Source: Topomyia yanbarensis
Lineage: Eukaryota; Arthropoda; Insecta; Diptera; Culicidae
Direction: 5' to 3'
Assembly (NCBI RefSeq): GCF_030247195.1
Contig: NC_080671.1
Coordinates: 15,326,843-15,390,842, forward strand
DNA: 64,000 nucleotides
Shown: piece after piece, positions 1 to 10,869 of the stretch
How the letters are laid out: the number at the start of each line of letters is the position of its first letter
How positions within the stretch are numbered: the first letter of the stretch is position 1
The notes under the pieces: generated by a model
Told to the model about the DNA's origin: nothing
What the model saw: the letters and a program-made list of their open reading frames with translations, nothing else
The model's database searches: none
Program-made: the position numbers and the translations under genes

Positions 1-559
1 CAAATGCACAGGTTCCGATGACGTCCGTCGTATATCGGGCCAAAAAATCTTTTATCTCAATATCCTGTCCCGTGGCAACCACCGCCCCTAGCGATTGCTG
101 GAAACGCTCAGCAACCGCTTTAATCACGGGGAACATCATCTTCATTTTTCCTGATGTGAATGTCGGAGTAAGTTTATTCCTCAACGCTTTCCACTTGTTG
201 CCCTCCAGGGTAAGCAAATGTGCCGTCAGCGGGTCATCCTTTTCATTGTAATATAATCCACGATCGTGAAAGTACTGAAAATCCCTAATGAAAACGTCCT
301 TCACGAATTCTAGATCTAGCGCTATCGCAACCGGATTGATGAAGAAATAAATTCCACCCAGCTTTCGTCCAGGACTTTTTAGCTGTTGGTAGGAACGTTG
401 CGCAAGCACACTCAAATGCTGTCCGAAGACTCCCTGCAGGTTACCGAAGGGAAAATATGCCTGCAGAAAAGGAACCCCACGTTTCTGCCAATAGGAATAC
501 CGATTGCGCAGCCAGTAAATGGCCAGCGATACGACAATCAACACTAAATGAATCCACAT
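1..559 (-). CDS. CYP6-type cytochrome P450, 5' part only (cut by window edge)
   Basis: The first 186 codons of a P450 read from an ATG at 559 and run off the left edge without a stop. The translation starts MWIHLVLIVV. Residues about 3-18 form a hydrophobic signal anchor, expected to tether the enzyme to the ER. It is followed by the basic RNRYSYWQKRG segment and a short hinge ending FPFGN. The C-helix WxxxR is W123-R127 (WKALR), followed by [13 protein letters not shown] and then TTDVIGTCAF, where the window ends. Five of six residues match the complete gene at 49543-51101 by eye, so the missing part probably contains one short intron before ExxR and a heme loop of the form FGDGPRICIG. As a CYP6 family member it is expected to be an NADPH-P450 reductase-dependent monooxygenase; the substrate is unknown. 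A TATA box lies about 80 bp upstream. No break is visible, so it is probably functional, but most of the catalytic part is out of view. Confidence 0.93.
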   Translation of the reverse strand, partial: MWIHLVLIVVSLAIYWLRNRYSYWQKRGVPFLQAYFPFGNLQGVFGQHLSVLAQRSYQQLKSPGRKLGGIYFFINPVAIALDLEFVKDVFIRDFQYFHDRGLYYNEKDDPLTAHLLTLEGNKWKALRNKLTPTFTSGKMKMMFPVIKAVAERFQQSLGAVVATGQDIEIKDFLARYTTDVIGTCAF

Positions 560-634
560 TTTTGAGCACTACCTTGCTGTTTGTTATTGCGTCCGACCAC
601 GCGAACCGACTGGCTTCTAATCAAATTCTGAAAG

Positions 635-661
635 CTTTTATAATGCAAACAGTTTGTTATC
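635..661 (-). promoter_or_regulatory. Core promoter of the left-edge P450 gene: TATA box with conserved upstream block
   Basis: Read on the minus strand this is GATAACAAACTGTTT followed by GCATTATAAAAG. TATAAAAG ends at 635, about 80 bp before the ATG at 559. Almost the same block stands in the same place before the related gene at 49.5 kb (51183-51209). Conservation beyond the TATA box, including a GATA-like core, suggests shared regulation or simply recent duplication. Confidence 0.6.
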
Positions 662-1689
662 TTTTCGGTAGACGGGTGAATATTTATTTGGTTCTCTTTT
701 GTTGTTTTGGTCGTCAAATACAAATGATGATATAACTTAGTCCTCTCCTGTTCCACCTGTTCCTACTTTCGCGGGATTCAATCGATGTGATGCAATCCAA
801 AAACAGGAATGCTTAACTATGATTCATAAAAACGCCAAACCAGATTATTGATTATGGGATAATAGTGAGCAATTTGATGTCTGGCTCGTCGGAAAATCAA
901 AGAAGTTGCTGTCGTTTCGATGCTGACCCCATCCCTTTCAACATTGCGCTCAGAATTTTGACGTTATACAGGTGGTTTAAAAAGTGACGAAAATATAACA
1001 AACGACTATGTAAGTGCAGAGCAATCGCGAAAAAATATGTAGGTCCAAAATAACCACTTTCAGTAAATCTCAATGGAATGATGTGAACAGCTGGAGATAT
1101 ATAAGACTGGCGGTTCAATACTTGTATTTGAATTTGACGATTTTGAAAGCCCGTATGGCCAAAAAGAGAACATCCCTAGGGATTTCGCAAAAATCTGGAT
1201 GGAGGCCAGTGAACTCATAGCTCTTTTTCATACTAGTCTTTGCAAAATATGAAGTTTGACATCCATACTGTGTAAATGCATGGTTCCAAACTTAACCTTT
1301 TCGGGAACATGTCCGGAGGTTCTGAGTTATTACGGACGGATGGAGTTCACCCAAAGTACTCAAAAGCCGTTTTGTCTTTACACTTACCTAAAGCATTTTA
1401 GTTTGAAAATCGACCATCTACGCAGCATCTGCAGGCGGCTTCTGGAGTAATCCAGATTGTAGTCAGGGCTTCAGAATATAGCATCATGAATAGGTTTTGA
1501 AAGACAAAGTCCTAAGGCATAAGTGAACTTTCGGCTGCATCAGGTTTTCTTCTCTCGACTCGGTTGCATTGTTTGCCACTTCAAAATACTTTTATCGATG
1601 TTGAATACAAGGCTGTCGACAGCCGCGACAAATAATACGAATTTGACTAACCGTTGAAGAACAATTGTAATATAGAAGCTTAAAATAGC
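662..1689. other. Intergenic DNA, nothing recognised
   Basis: Short chance reading frames only. I see no P450, transposon protein or RNA signature in this stretch. Confidence 0.5.
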
Positions 1690-1990
1690 GTTATGTTTAG
1701 GTTAGGAGTATTAAAGACATATCGATTTGCAACGACATTTGAGGTAGACGGTGCCAAATCGTGTATTCGTACCTCGATTGTGTCAACGTCTTTATAGACA
1801 GGGATATAAAATTTACTTTGTCACATTCGACGAGGTGATACGTTTTGTTTACGCAACGAACGATTTTGCTTTGGTAATGGTTTAGGAACATTATCAGTAC
1901 GCTATGTCGGACATGGTGAAATTGTAGGCGGTAAACTTCTGCCATCTTACGTACAATTTGCTCTATTGATAATTCTTCCACACCCAAATA
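1690..1990 (-). mobile_element. Remnant of LOA-like retrotransposon ORF1
   Basis: On the minus strand one frame reads ...FHHVRHSVLIMF..., which matches FHHLRHAVLITF in the better preserved ORF1 at 36434-37024. After a frameshift, a second frame reads IPVYKDVDTIEVRIHDLAP, matching IPTYIDNDSIEIKLHDLAP there. The two together show an old, frameshifted copy of the same Gag-like ORF1. The family label LOA is inferred from the RT, RNase H and endonuclease pieces elsewhere in the window. Confidence 0.7.
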
Positions 1991-2775
1991 GCAAATCTAA
2001 AGATTCATTTCGAAAAGTCTACAGCAATACAGCTTGCCCATAATGACCGTTCTGTATCGACACAATGTATATTTCGGTAGATTATTAGTTTCACGTGCCA
2101 TAAAAACACAAAAATACAAACTAAAGCGTCAATTTTAATCAAAAATTTCTTACAATGTTATAATCAAAGATTCATGAGATGAATTGATTCGGTTGAATCA
2201 GTTAATTGAAATTCCAACAATCTTCAAATTGAAAAGAAGAGAAAACACGGAACTCCGATTACGCAGACGAATGTCATTTCCCATCACGGTATTCATCCAA
2301 ATGGTTGGCATTGTATTACTTTGGGCTTTGAAAATATTTTGTATTAGCTTCTGAATTTTGTTAGATAGATGTAAAGTACATCAATCCCAACGTTTATTTT
2401 GACATGCGACAAAAATCAAAATAAATTTATGGTATCCTCAAAAAGAGCTTATTTTTTTTATTAAAATGTTTCCAGGGATGTTGTTGTTGTAACTGCGACT
2501 AACGTTTCAATATTGGTTCCACTCTTCAAAATTTCGGAAGAAACAGAAGGTAGTGTTTTTGAAAGCTAGTAACTTTCATTGTACTGAACGGAAAAGCACA
2601 ATGTTTGCACTATTAAGTCAAAGAAAGGTCCACGAATGTTCTATTGAACTTTTCGCAACTAAAGAAAAATTGATTTTCAGAAATCAATTATTATCCGAGC
2701 CATGATTGACCAGTACTATTCGACCCGTGTATGCTTACATTTTATTTCATTGTTAGCGCCGCCCTTTTAACGACG
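1991..2775. other. Intergenic DNA, nothing recognised
   Basis: AT-rich sequence without a supported gene or repeat boundary. Confidence 0.5.
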
Positions 2776-2780
2776 TTAAA

Positions 2781-3198
2781 CCACAGAGAACAGACATCCA
2801 TGATCGAACAAAAATATTTAAAAAACGTGTGTAAACATTTGAATTAATATACGATAAACACTAGCGCCGCCACACCAACCTATCCCAACTATCCGTCAAA
2901 TCCATTCCGGAACCGGTTCGAATTCCTGAATGGATTCAGTATGGAATCTTGCTCAAAGAATACAACCGATTCCGACTCTATCGGTTGATGTATTTGAGCT
3001 GGAATTCATGCTGGAAGTCCGAACCGGTTCCGGTCTAGTTTGACTGGGTAGAGGAATAACCGCTGTCAATTCTGTCGAACTTAGCCACAAAAAACATGAC
3101 GACATTAGCGCACCTAGTTTGGATATCCCAACTTCCTTCGAAACCGTTAGAGATTTTACACAAGTTGAATGCTGCAGATGGACGTCTGTTCTCTGTGG
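2781..3198. mobile_element. 418-bp MITE with terminal inverted repeats and TTAAA direct repeats
   Basis: The left end begins CCACAGAGAACAGACATCC and the right end is its inverted form with one mismatch (GGACGTCTGTTCTCTGTGG). TTAAA directly flanks both ends (2776-2780 and 3199-3203) and is the likely target-site duplication. No coding capacity is seen, so this is a non-autonomous DNA element. A partial copy of the left end is at about 37639-37720. The superfamily is not certain. Confidence 0.75.
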
Positions 3199-3203
3199 TT
3201 AAA

Positions 3204-4049
3204 CCAAACAAAGATTATAAAACATGGCCTGTTTCAATTTTTCATCATTCGTTTACCCGTCGCCGATAGCAGCAGTAGCAAGCACCACAACAGGAGCAGC
3301 ATGCAGAGAAGGTTCCTCAGCCACGGTTATGCATTGATACTGGCCAGAAATCCCCAACTTGAGAAACCATTCGTTATCTGATGCCGTTTCTGAAGGTAGT
3401 GCACCGGCGTAGTAAAGCACTGGTTTTGCTCGTTCGAGCATGAGTGTCAACGAAACATGGCTAGTTTTTTGCGCTTATGCTCGAAACGTCGGTGTACATC
3501 AGTCGAAACGAACAAGAGAGTACTGAGCTGCTGATCAGCCAGCTTCACTTTCTGCTGCAATGGCCCCTTCAAGAAACCAATGAGGCCCTATCTGTCTGTT
3601 CATTTTTGTTATAAAAACACCGGTACGAGCGACTTATACCGAAAGACATCCAATTTGTTTCATGAAGAACGTGCCAAAATAGTTACCTCTGTCCTTTTTA
3701 GGACAACAAAAAAAAATTAATTTTAATTTAATTTAATTTTTATTTTAATTTAAATTTTCGATTACAGAAACAACTTCCTTCTCATCGGCGTCTTTTATAC
3801 CAGCGAATATGCACTACTATCGCTCTCTGGCTCCTTTTCGTGACATGTGTATTTTCATTCGATTTGTTAACTAATACTAATACATAACCAAAACGAATAC
3901 ATCGTCTCCACCCTACAACCCATCCAAACATGTGACCAGTGTTTAAAAAAATGTTGTAGATTTTCAATTTTGAAAGAATGTTGCAGATTGGAAAAGAAGG
4001 AAAACCACTTTTAAATTCCAAAAATTACCGTTGATAACATAAACAAGAA
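3204..4049. other. Intergenic DNA, includes AT-only low-complexity run
   Basis: No gene recognised. Around 3713-3763 there is an A/T-only simple sequence. The open frames at 3169-3450 overlap the MITE edge and have no recognisable domain. Confidence 0.5.
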
Positions 4050-4900
4050 ATACGTCTATTGTTCGGCATATTTGCCGTATAATCAACCATTACCTTCTGA
4101 TGATTTCAAAAGGGTTGTATCATCATAATGAGTTTCCACTCATAATCGGTAGTGATGCAAATGCTCACCACATAATTTGGGGCAGCTCAGATATCATGTT
4201 GAGAGGCACCGAATTGATGGAATACTTAAGCAGTACAAATCTGCACTTACTTAGTGCAGCAAATCGCCCAACATTTGCACGATCTGGCAGAGAAGAGGTG
4301 TTAGATGTAACTCTCTGCTCTGACGGTATTACGCACGAGTTGGGAAACTAGCTCGTATCGATTGAGCTCGAACCGTCAGTATCTGATCATAAGTACATCG
4401 TCTTTGATCAATTAAACGTCTCGCTTCCAACGATCGAATCTCCACGTGACTTGGATGAGGTTGTCGATAAAACAAACTCACTCATAGTAGCTGCATACCG
4501 AAAGGCTTGTCCGCTTCGAGTTATGCGTGCTTTTAGAGGAACACCTTGGTGAAATGCAGAACTTGCTCGACTCAAAAATTATGTACAAGAGCTTTGAATC
4601 ACAGACGCAGGGACGGGTCGGAGGTCTTTACGTTGGCTTGCAAGCATACAGAAATGCCTTTCGATCGTCATTTCAAACTCAATTATCACATGGCTACTAT
4701 TCAGCGTTCTGAGTATTATTCGTATGATCTTCGTGAATGCGATTACGGAGATTCGAATAATTTGATATGTAACTGCCCAGCAGTAATGCAATTGCGTATC
4801 CGGATTTTTGGTTCTCCATATATAGATGAACTTATGTACAGAGAGCTGAAACTCAAGGATATGCTATTGTTCCTAACCCAGTGTGGTAAAGAGCTATAGT
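4050..4900 (+). mobile_element. Internally deleted LOA-like retrotransposon (endonuclease plus C-terminal tail)
   Basis: The plus strand first reads AYLPYNQPLPSDDF, then IIGSDANAHHIIWGSSD, then NRPTFARSGREEVLDVTL: the central and C-terminal part of an APE-type endonuclease. EPSVSDHKYIVF follows in another frame. A linker with PWWNAELARLK-type sequence follows at about 4530-4640. It then jumps straight to a C-terminal tail (LICNCPAVMQLRIRIFG... then KLKDMLLFLTQCGKEL) ending at the stop near 4899. All of reverse transcriptase and most of RNase H are missing. Frameshifts are present, so it cannot be autonomous. Confidence 0.8.
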
Positions 4901-5559
4901 TTAAGCCATATTTAAATGACAATATCTCTTCGAGGGTGTTGTCGTTCTGTTATCTCAATATCCTCTTGGGGGTGTTGATATACTCGCGCACTGCTTAATT
5001 AAAAATTCTAAATCCGGAGGTTGAAAGTTTTATTTATGCTATTGTAGCACCTGCAAATCGTTCAGCATCCTTCCAGGGGTGCAAAATGCGCTGTTTTAAT
5101 TATACTGTGTCGTTATTTTCCTGACTACTTCCCCAATTCTTCCCACCAAGGAAATGATGAAAAAGCAGATCATGGTAAGACACAAATCTCCGTTCAACAT
5201 GGGGAACGTGCCATTCGAGCCAGTCGCTACTGATTCTTGATTCCGGAATCAAATAACGTATTGGCCTAAGATATGACAAGTACGAAAAATATCGTTTGCT
5301 TTTACGAAGCAAAATAACCCTTATCAGTGCTAAAAGTTTTTAAAATGTCCAAAGTGCAGTCACGCCACTCCGGTTATGTTACAGACATTACCCACCCATT
5401 TTTTTTAGAAAACCTAGCTCTCATCATATAATCATATACTCACCTAAACTTACAATAAACAAAAAGGTGATGATATAAAGTTCTGAAAAAATTTATCAAT
5501 GATGTACGCTGCATCTTCCAGCATAATTTACGAATAAAAATTGTCGAAAAGCGTCAACG

Positions 5560-5860
5560 TGTGTGTGTAATATGTTTTTATTATGCGAAAGAATTGGACA
5601 AGGTAGTTGACAACATTGCTGTTATGAAACCGGATTTCCTCCTGGTGGCTGTAATCTTACCTCTCCGGATGATCTGCTCAAGGAAGTCACCCGGGGACAC
5701 TTATCTTTCTCATTTTCATCAACGACCTCTTCATACGCATCAAATGATCTGAAAATTTTCCGTTAGATTGTCTCAGGACTCGACTCTGCTGTGCTCCAAG
5801 ATGATATAACCAATACGTAGATGGTTCTTGCTGCACGGCATGCAGATCATGGTCGATATA
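5560..5860 (+). mobile_element. CR1/Jockey-like reverse transcriptase fragment
   Basis: The plus strand contains GTLIFLIFINDLFIRIK preceded, in a shifted frame, by a GVPQGS-like segment. This is the region just before the catalytic YADD box of non-LTR reverse transcriptases. YADD itself is not preserved. The fragment is short and frameshifted. The clade assignment is tentative and based on similarity to the copies at 15.5 and 58.5 kb. Confidence 0.5.
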
Positions 5861-5869
5861 GGGGAAAAT

Positions 5870-6669
5870 GGGGAGACTTGACCAAGCGCAAAATTCTATT
5901 TTTGGCTATGGCGTCTTCTATTCGATTCCTAATTTTTTTTCAAAAATATTTTTATACTTGTTTCGATCCCTTAAGGTAATTTTAAAAATTTGGAATGAAA
6001 AATCCTTTCCTTACAGAAAATATTACGTGATTAATAAATTTTCATTAAATGATGTAATTTTTGTATCAATCTTTGTATGGACATATCTACTCGACTACTA
6101 ATTGCTATTAATGTACTAATATACCATCTTAATTCTTGTGAAGTAGTGAAATGATTTTACATAAATTGGAACATTGGAATAGTTATTACTAGAATTTGCA
6201 TGACATTGAACGCCATAACTAATGTTGGGGAGACTTGACCAAAATTTTATGGGGAGACTTGACCAAGTGGCAATTAGCTGAAGAAAGATTCAAAATTCTT
6301 GATATTTATTATGTTTGAGTATCTACTGTTAATGTTAATCGCACCATAAAAAATCCCACCGCAAACATAAGTCTTTATATTTTAGTATCAGTAAACAAAG
6401 TTATCAATAGTAGGACTGATTTCGTGACGTGTGAACATACAATGCAAGCAGTACAGTTAATCCTTAAAAAGAAATGCATTAAAAATCGAAATTTATCAAA
6501 TGCAACCCTTTTATATTTTTTACTGCTACCTAAGGATCTCGACAATATGGAAAAAAATAATTACAGTATGTTTTATGTCATTATTTTTTGTTATGATTTC
6601 TCAAAATTCTCTTGGTCAAGTCTCCCCATGCCTTGGTCAAGTCTCCCCGCAGTGGGGAGACTTGACCAA
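5870..6669. repeat. Repeat element with six copies of a 16-bp motif
   Basis: GGGGAGACTTGACCAA occurs at 5870-5885, 6227-6242, 6251-6266 and 6654-6669, and inverted at 6612-6627 and 6633-6648. The sequence between is AT-rich and non-coding. Direct copies at the left and inverted copies at the right fit a MITE with subterminal repeats of about 0.8 kb. I could not define a target-site duplication. Confidence 0.6.
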
Positions 6670-7362
6670 AAAAAAAACGATCACAGAAAAACTTTTGTAA
6701 CTTTTCAAAAATTAAATTAAAAATTCTGCAAAAAAAAATCATGAAGACGCAAAATAACTTTACACATTATATCTCAATAACTTTTAAGGGATTGAAGGCT
6801 TTTTTAGAGATTTATGTAGTTTTAGTGTTTTCAACAGAAAACTTCGCTTCGTACAAGTTTGGGCACCATACCGCACCGTTCAATGCTTTGTGCGATTTAC
6901 TTCAAGAAATCTGCCTTTCTTGCAATTAATGTTTAATTTCGATATATTATCAAACATTATCGACTATCCCAACATTCTTACAAGAATTCATTTGTTTGTA
7001 TCTCTTCGTGGTATAAGGAATCACCTGCTTCTATAGATTCCTAGGCACCTCTTCTCTAGTTAATGACTTCCATTCTACTAAACCTAGTTAGTGTGTTAGC
7101 AATAAACATTATTAATATTAACATTAGCATTAAGTGTAATTTGTACTTTATTTGCAGAAGACGAAAAAATATATATAATTATTTTATTGTTCTTGTAAAT
7201 AGTAATGGTCGAATGTAATCTGCTACCAATTTTCTCAATAAATCCTTGCATAGCCAGTTGCAATCGTTTGAAAATAGCTAATTCGTTTTACCATTCTTCC
7301 AAAACAGGGACTACGCCCCTACTGAAGTTATTTTTCGAGGTCATGAGAGTAATCCGACTTGA
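6670..7362. other. Intergenic DNA, nothing recognised
   Basis: AT-rich; no gene or element boundary found. Confidence 0.5.
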
Positions 7363-7366
7363 TTAA

Positions 7367-8218
7367 CCGTTGTGTGTCCGACGCGGTACCCGGGTACCTT
7401 TTTAAGTTTCAATTAATTAAATTCCTCTGTTTTATCCATAGCTGGAAATTGAAACTTTGTGACATCTTAGAACTTCACTAAGTCAAGCTTTTGGGTTAAT
7501 AATATTGTTGATATAGTAAGGGTGGGAAAAAGGAGGGGTACCCACAAAACTAAAATGCCCGTAACTACGGTAATTTCCAACCGATTTCAATACTTCTGGC
7601 CGTTTTGGATTCAAGAACTCATCCACTTTTGGACTTGGTAAAATTGAATCGGGTTACCTCATTCGGTTCCCGGGAATCCGGGTTTCCGGAAGCAGGTTCC
7701 AGTGCTGGGGTACTATTTGCAAACTTCAATGGAATACTAGTAATATGGGTATCAAAATTCTTGGAATTGAATCAGTAGGCTGTATCTCGTGGTTTTGGAA
7801 CCATTTGGTGATTTGACCCCGGAACGGACATTCCGGGGCAGGTTCCCGTGGGGCCGTGAGTGGCCATTCCATTCCAATTCCATTTTTCAAATTGCCATAG
7901 GGTCCCGTAACAATAAAAAACAGACTTCCGAGACAATTTGAAGAGTTTTGATACTCATATTGCTAGTACATTATTAAAATTTACAAATCATACCTTAGTA
8001 CTGGAACATTACCCCGGAAAATCCGGATTACCAAGAACCAGATCCATTCATGCGGTTCAACTTTACAGAATCAAAAAGTGGACGAGTTCCTGTATCCAAA
8101 ATATCTAAAAGTGTCCAAATCGGTCAAAGGAATCCACAGTTATGAGTATTTCAATTTGTGGGTACCCGGGTACCCTCGTTGGCCTGTTAAAGGCGTTTTT
8201 TTGTTGGACACATAACTG
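7367..8218 (-). mobile_element. piggyBac-like TTAA element, first of a back-to-back pair
   Basis: The element starts CCGTTGTGTGTCC after TTAA at 7363-7366 and ends GGACACATAACTG before TTAA at 8219-8222. It carries the palindrome GGTACCCGGGTACC near its ends. It has no transposase. Its sequence is the inverted copy of 8223-9116, with which it shares the central TTAA. Exact TTAA flanks and short terminal inverted repeats are the piggyBac hallmark; the superfamily is inferred from these alone. Confidence 0.75.
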
Positions 8219-8222
8219 TTAA

Positions 8223-9116
8223 CAGTTATGTGCCCAACAAAAAAACACCCAGGCCAACGTGGGTACCCGGGTACCCATAATTTGAAATGCTAATAACTAT
8301 GGCTTCCTTTAACCGATTTGGACACTTTTAGATGTTTTGGATACAGAAACTCATGCACTTTTTGATTCTGTAAACCGGAACCGGATGAATGGATCTGGTG
8401 CTTGGTAATCCGGATTTTCCGGGGTAGTGTTCCAGTACTAGGGTATGGTTTGTAAATTTTAATAATGTCCTAGCAATATGAGTATCAAAACTCTTCAAAT
8501 TGTCTCGGAAGTCTGTTATTTATTGTTACGGGAACCTATGGCAATTTAAAAAATGGAATTGGAATGGAATGGCCACTCACGGCCCCACGGGAACCTGCTC
8601 CGGAATGTCCGTTCCGGGGTCAAATCACCAAATGGTTCCAAAACCACGAGATACAGCCTACTGATGCAATTCCAAGAATTTTGATACCCATATTGCTAGT
8701 ATTCCAATGAAGTTCACAAATAGTATCCCAGTACTGGAACCTGCTTCCGGAAATCCGGATTCCAGGGAACCGAATGAAGAAACCCGATTCATTTTTACCA
8801 AGTCTAAAAGTGGATGAGTTCCCAAATCCAAAACATCAAAAAGTATCAAAATCGGTTGGAAATCACCGTAGTTATTAGTATTTCACTTTTGTGGGTACCC
8901 GGGTACCCACGTCGGCCTGTTACGTAGTAAAAAAAATTCAGGAGCCCCTCCTCACTCCCCCCCTTACTATATGAATAATATTATTAACCCAAAAGCTTGA
9001 CTTAGTGAAGTTCTAAGATGTCGCAAGGTTTCGAGTTCCAGCTATGGATAAAACATGGAAATTTCATTAATTGAAACCTAAAAAGGTACCCGGGTACCGT
9101 GTCGGATACACAACGG
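8223..9116 (+). mobile_element. piggyBac-like TTAA element, second of a back-to-back pair
   Basis: It starts CAGTTATGTGCCC after TTAA at 8219-8222 and ends GGATACACAACGG before TTAA at 9117-9120. It has the same orientation as the single copy at 38961-39835, which defines the monomer. Together with 7367-8218 it makes a palindrome of about 1.75 kb with its centre at 8220/8221. It is non-coding. The right end lies only about 65 bp upstream of the TATA box of the P450 pseudogene. Confidence 0.75.
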
Positions 9117-9183
9117 TTAAATAAATATTCGAAGGCACAAGGAAAAAAATCTCGAAATATGCATCGATCTACTCAGTCTGCAT

Positions 9184-9191
9184 TATAAAAG
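9184..9191 (+). promoter_or_regulatory. TATA box of the P450 pseudogene
   Basis: TATAAAAG stands 75 bp before the ATG at 9259, close to the spacing in the two related genes. The upstream GATAACAAACTGTTT block of those genes is not recognisable here. Confidence 0.5.
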
Positions 9192-9258
9192 TCTCCAGCG
9201 TTAGATTAGATAATTTAGTTAGTTCGCCGCGAGGCAGCAAGTCAGTGTACAGCAGCCT

Positions 9259-10554
9259 ATGTGGATTTATTTTCTGTTGATAACCGTATCGCTAGCTGCA
9301 AAGATCAGTATTCCTATTGGCAGAAACGCGGTGTGCCATACCTGCCGGCATATATTTTCCCCTCGGCAAACTGCAAGGAATTCGGGCAGCATTCTAGTGC
9401 GTTGATGGAATGTTCCTACCAGAAGCTGAATGATCAATGCCGAAAGCTGGGAGGAATTTATTTTCCCCGAGATAAAAGATTTTTTGGCCCAGTATACGAC
9501 GGATGTCATCGGAACCTGTGCATTCGATTGGGGTGCAATAGCTTATCAGATCCGAAGGAGAAATTTCGTGAAACGGGTCGAAAAATATTCCGACAAAGTC
9601 CGGTACTTCTGATGAAAGCGTTATGTGGATTGATGTTTGGCGATTTAGCTAGAAGGATTCACATGCGCGTCATCAGGAAAGACGTGAGTGATTTCTTTGT
9701 AAAAGCTATCAGGGATACCGTTGAGCATAGAGAGAAAAATAAAGACTTCATGTCTTCCGAGACATTACTCGGAACATGCCAGTTGCTTAGTTCATGCAAG
9801 GCTTATGACTTTTTGGATTTATGTTTGAGCGTCTAATTAGTGCTAATTTTGGTGCTAGTTTAGATTTATTATCTAATTGGCACCTAGATGGTGCTAGTAA
9901 CTGATGAGGAGAATCCGAAACGCTTCAAACAAATTTCATGGATCTGTTAATCAAGCTTAAAAATGCAGAACCAATCGAAGAAGGAAACAGTTGAGTCAGC
10001 TAACGTTTAATGAAATAGCAGCGCAAACATTTGCGTTCGTTGTTTCGGGTTTTGAAACCGTCCACTGTAATGACAGGCTGTTTAAACCAGGTGGCGCGAA
10101 ATCAGGAACTGCAGGATTAGGCAAGACAGAGAGTGTATGATGCAATCGAGCAGCATGGATCCATGACCTATGAAGCTATTTATGATATGAAATATGTTGA
10201 AAATTGTATCTATGGTAGGTTTTTATCCACAATTTTCAAATCACTTCTCTGCTTACTGATCCTTTCTTAGAATCGCTTCGTAAATATCCTCCAATCTCAA
10301 ACATTCTCCGATGCGTCACCAACAGCTACAAGGTACCCGAAACCGATATAGTGCTTGCGAAGGGATGTCGTTTAATAGTGCCCGTGTACTACCGGGATCC
10401 GGAAACGTACTATCCGGATCAATTTGATACGGATCAGGTTCTCGAGAGACACCAAATGGCATTCATTTCGTTTGGTGATGGACCTCGTAACTGCATCGAA
10501 TTGCGGTTCGGAATGATGCAGGCGCTGATTGGTATGGCTCATTTCATATTTTAA
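9259..10554 (+). pseudogene. Cytochrome P450 pseudogene (lineage A)
   Basis: The start reads MWIYFLLITVSLA, like its relatives, then shifts frame, continuing as YSYWQKRGVPYLPAY. After GGIYF (about 9460) roughly 95 codons are missing, including the C-helix WxxxR. The sequence resumes in the wrong frame over the part that encodes KDFLAQYTTDVIGTCAF in its paralogue. A one-base deletion near 9527 restores the frame (GCNSLSDPKEKFRE...). At about 9750-9920 a foreign insertion with stops breaks the RNDFMDLL segment. The I-helix reads SGFETVHC in place of AGFETSST and then degenerates. A GT-AG intron remains at about 10214-10270. The heme loop is FGDGPRNCIELRFG: the cysteine is kept but the glycine two residues after it is lost. 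The coding region stops about 30 codons early. This is a dead copy related to 49543-51101 and 1-559. Confidence 0.92.
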
Positions 10555-10555
10555 T

Positions 10556-10860
10556 TGGGGTTTGCCGAGTATACCCAATAAGTGGAATAATAGTGGTTTC
10601 GATGTGATTCGTACAATAACACTAGAAAAAACAAGTATGTGGTAATGTCAGTGAAGATCATAATTATTTTTATATCTGTTAATTTAAAATATATTAACTG
10701 AGTACTTACGCGGAACAGAACTGAGCTGAATTGAACTCAAAATGAATCAGTTTATAGTAAATAAAAATAAAAGTATCCTACACGCCAGTCAATAAACCAC
10801 GGAAGATATCTAAATATAACAGTATGTTTAAAGCTTAAAATAGACATACACCAAATTCTT
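10556..10860. other. Short intergenic gap, nothing recognised
   Basis: Non-coding sequence between the pseudogene and the 33-bp repeat array. Confidence 0.4.
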
Positions 10861-10869
10861 TTTTTGCAC

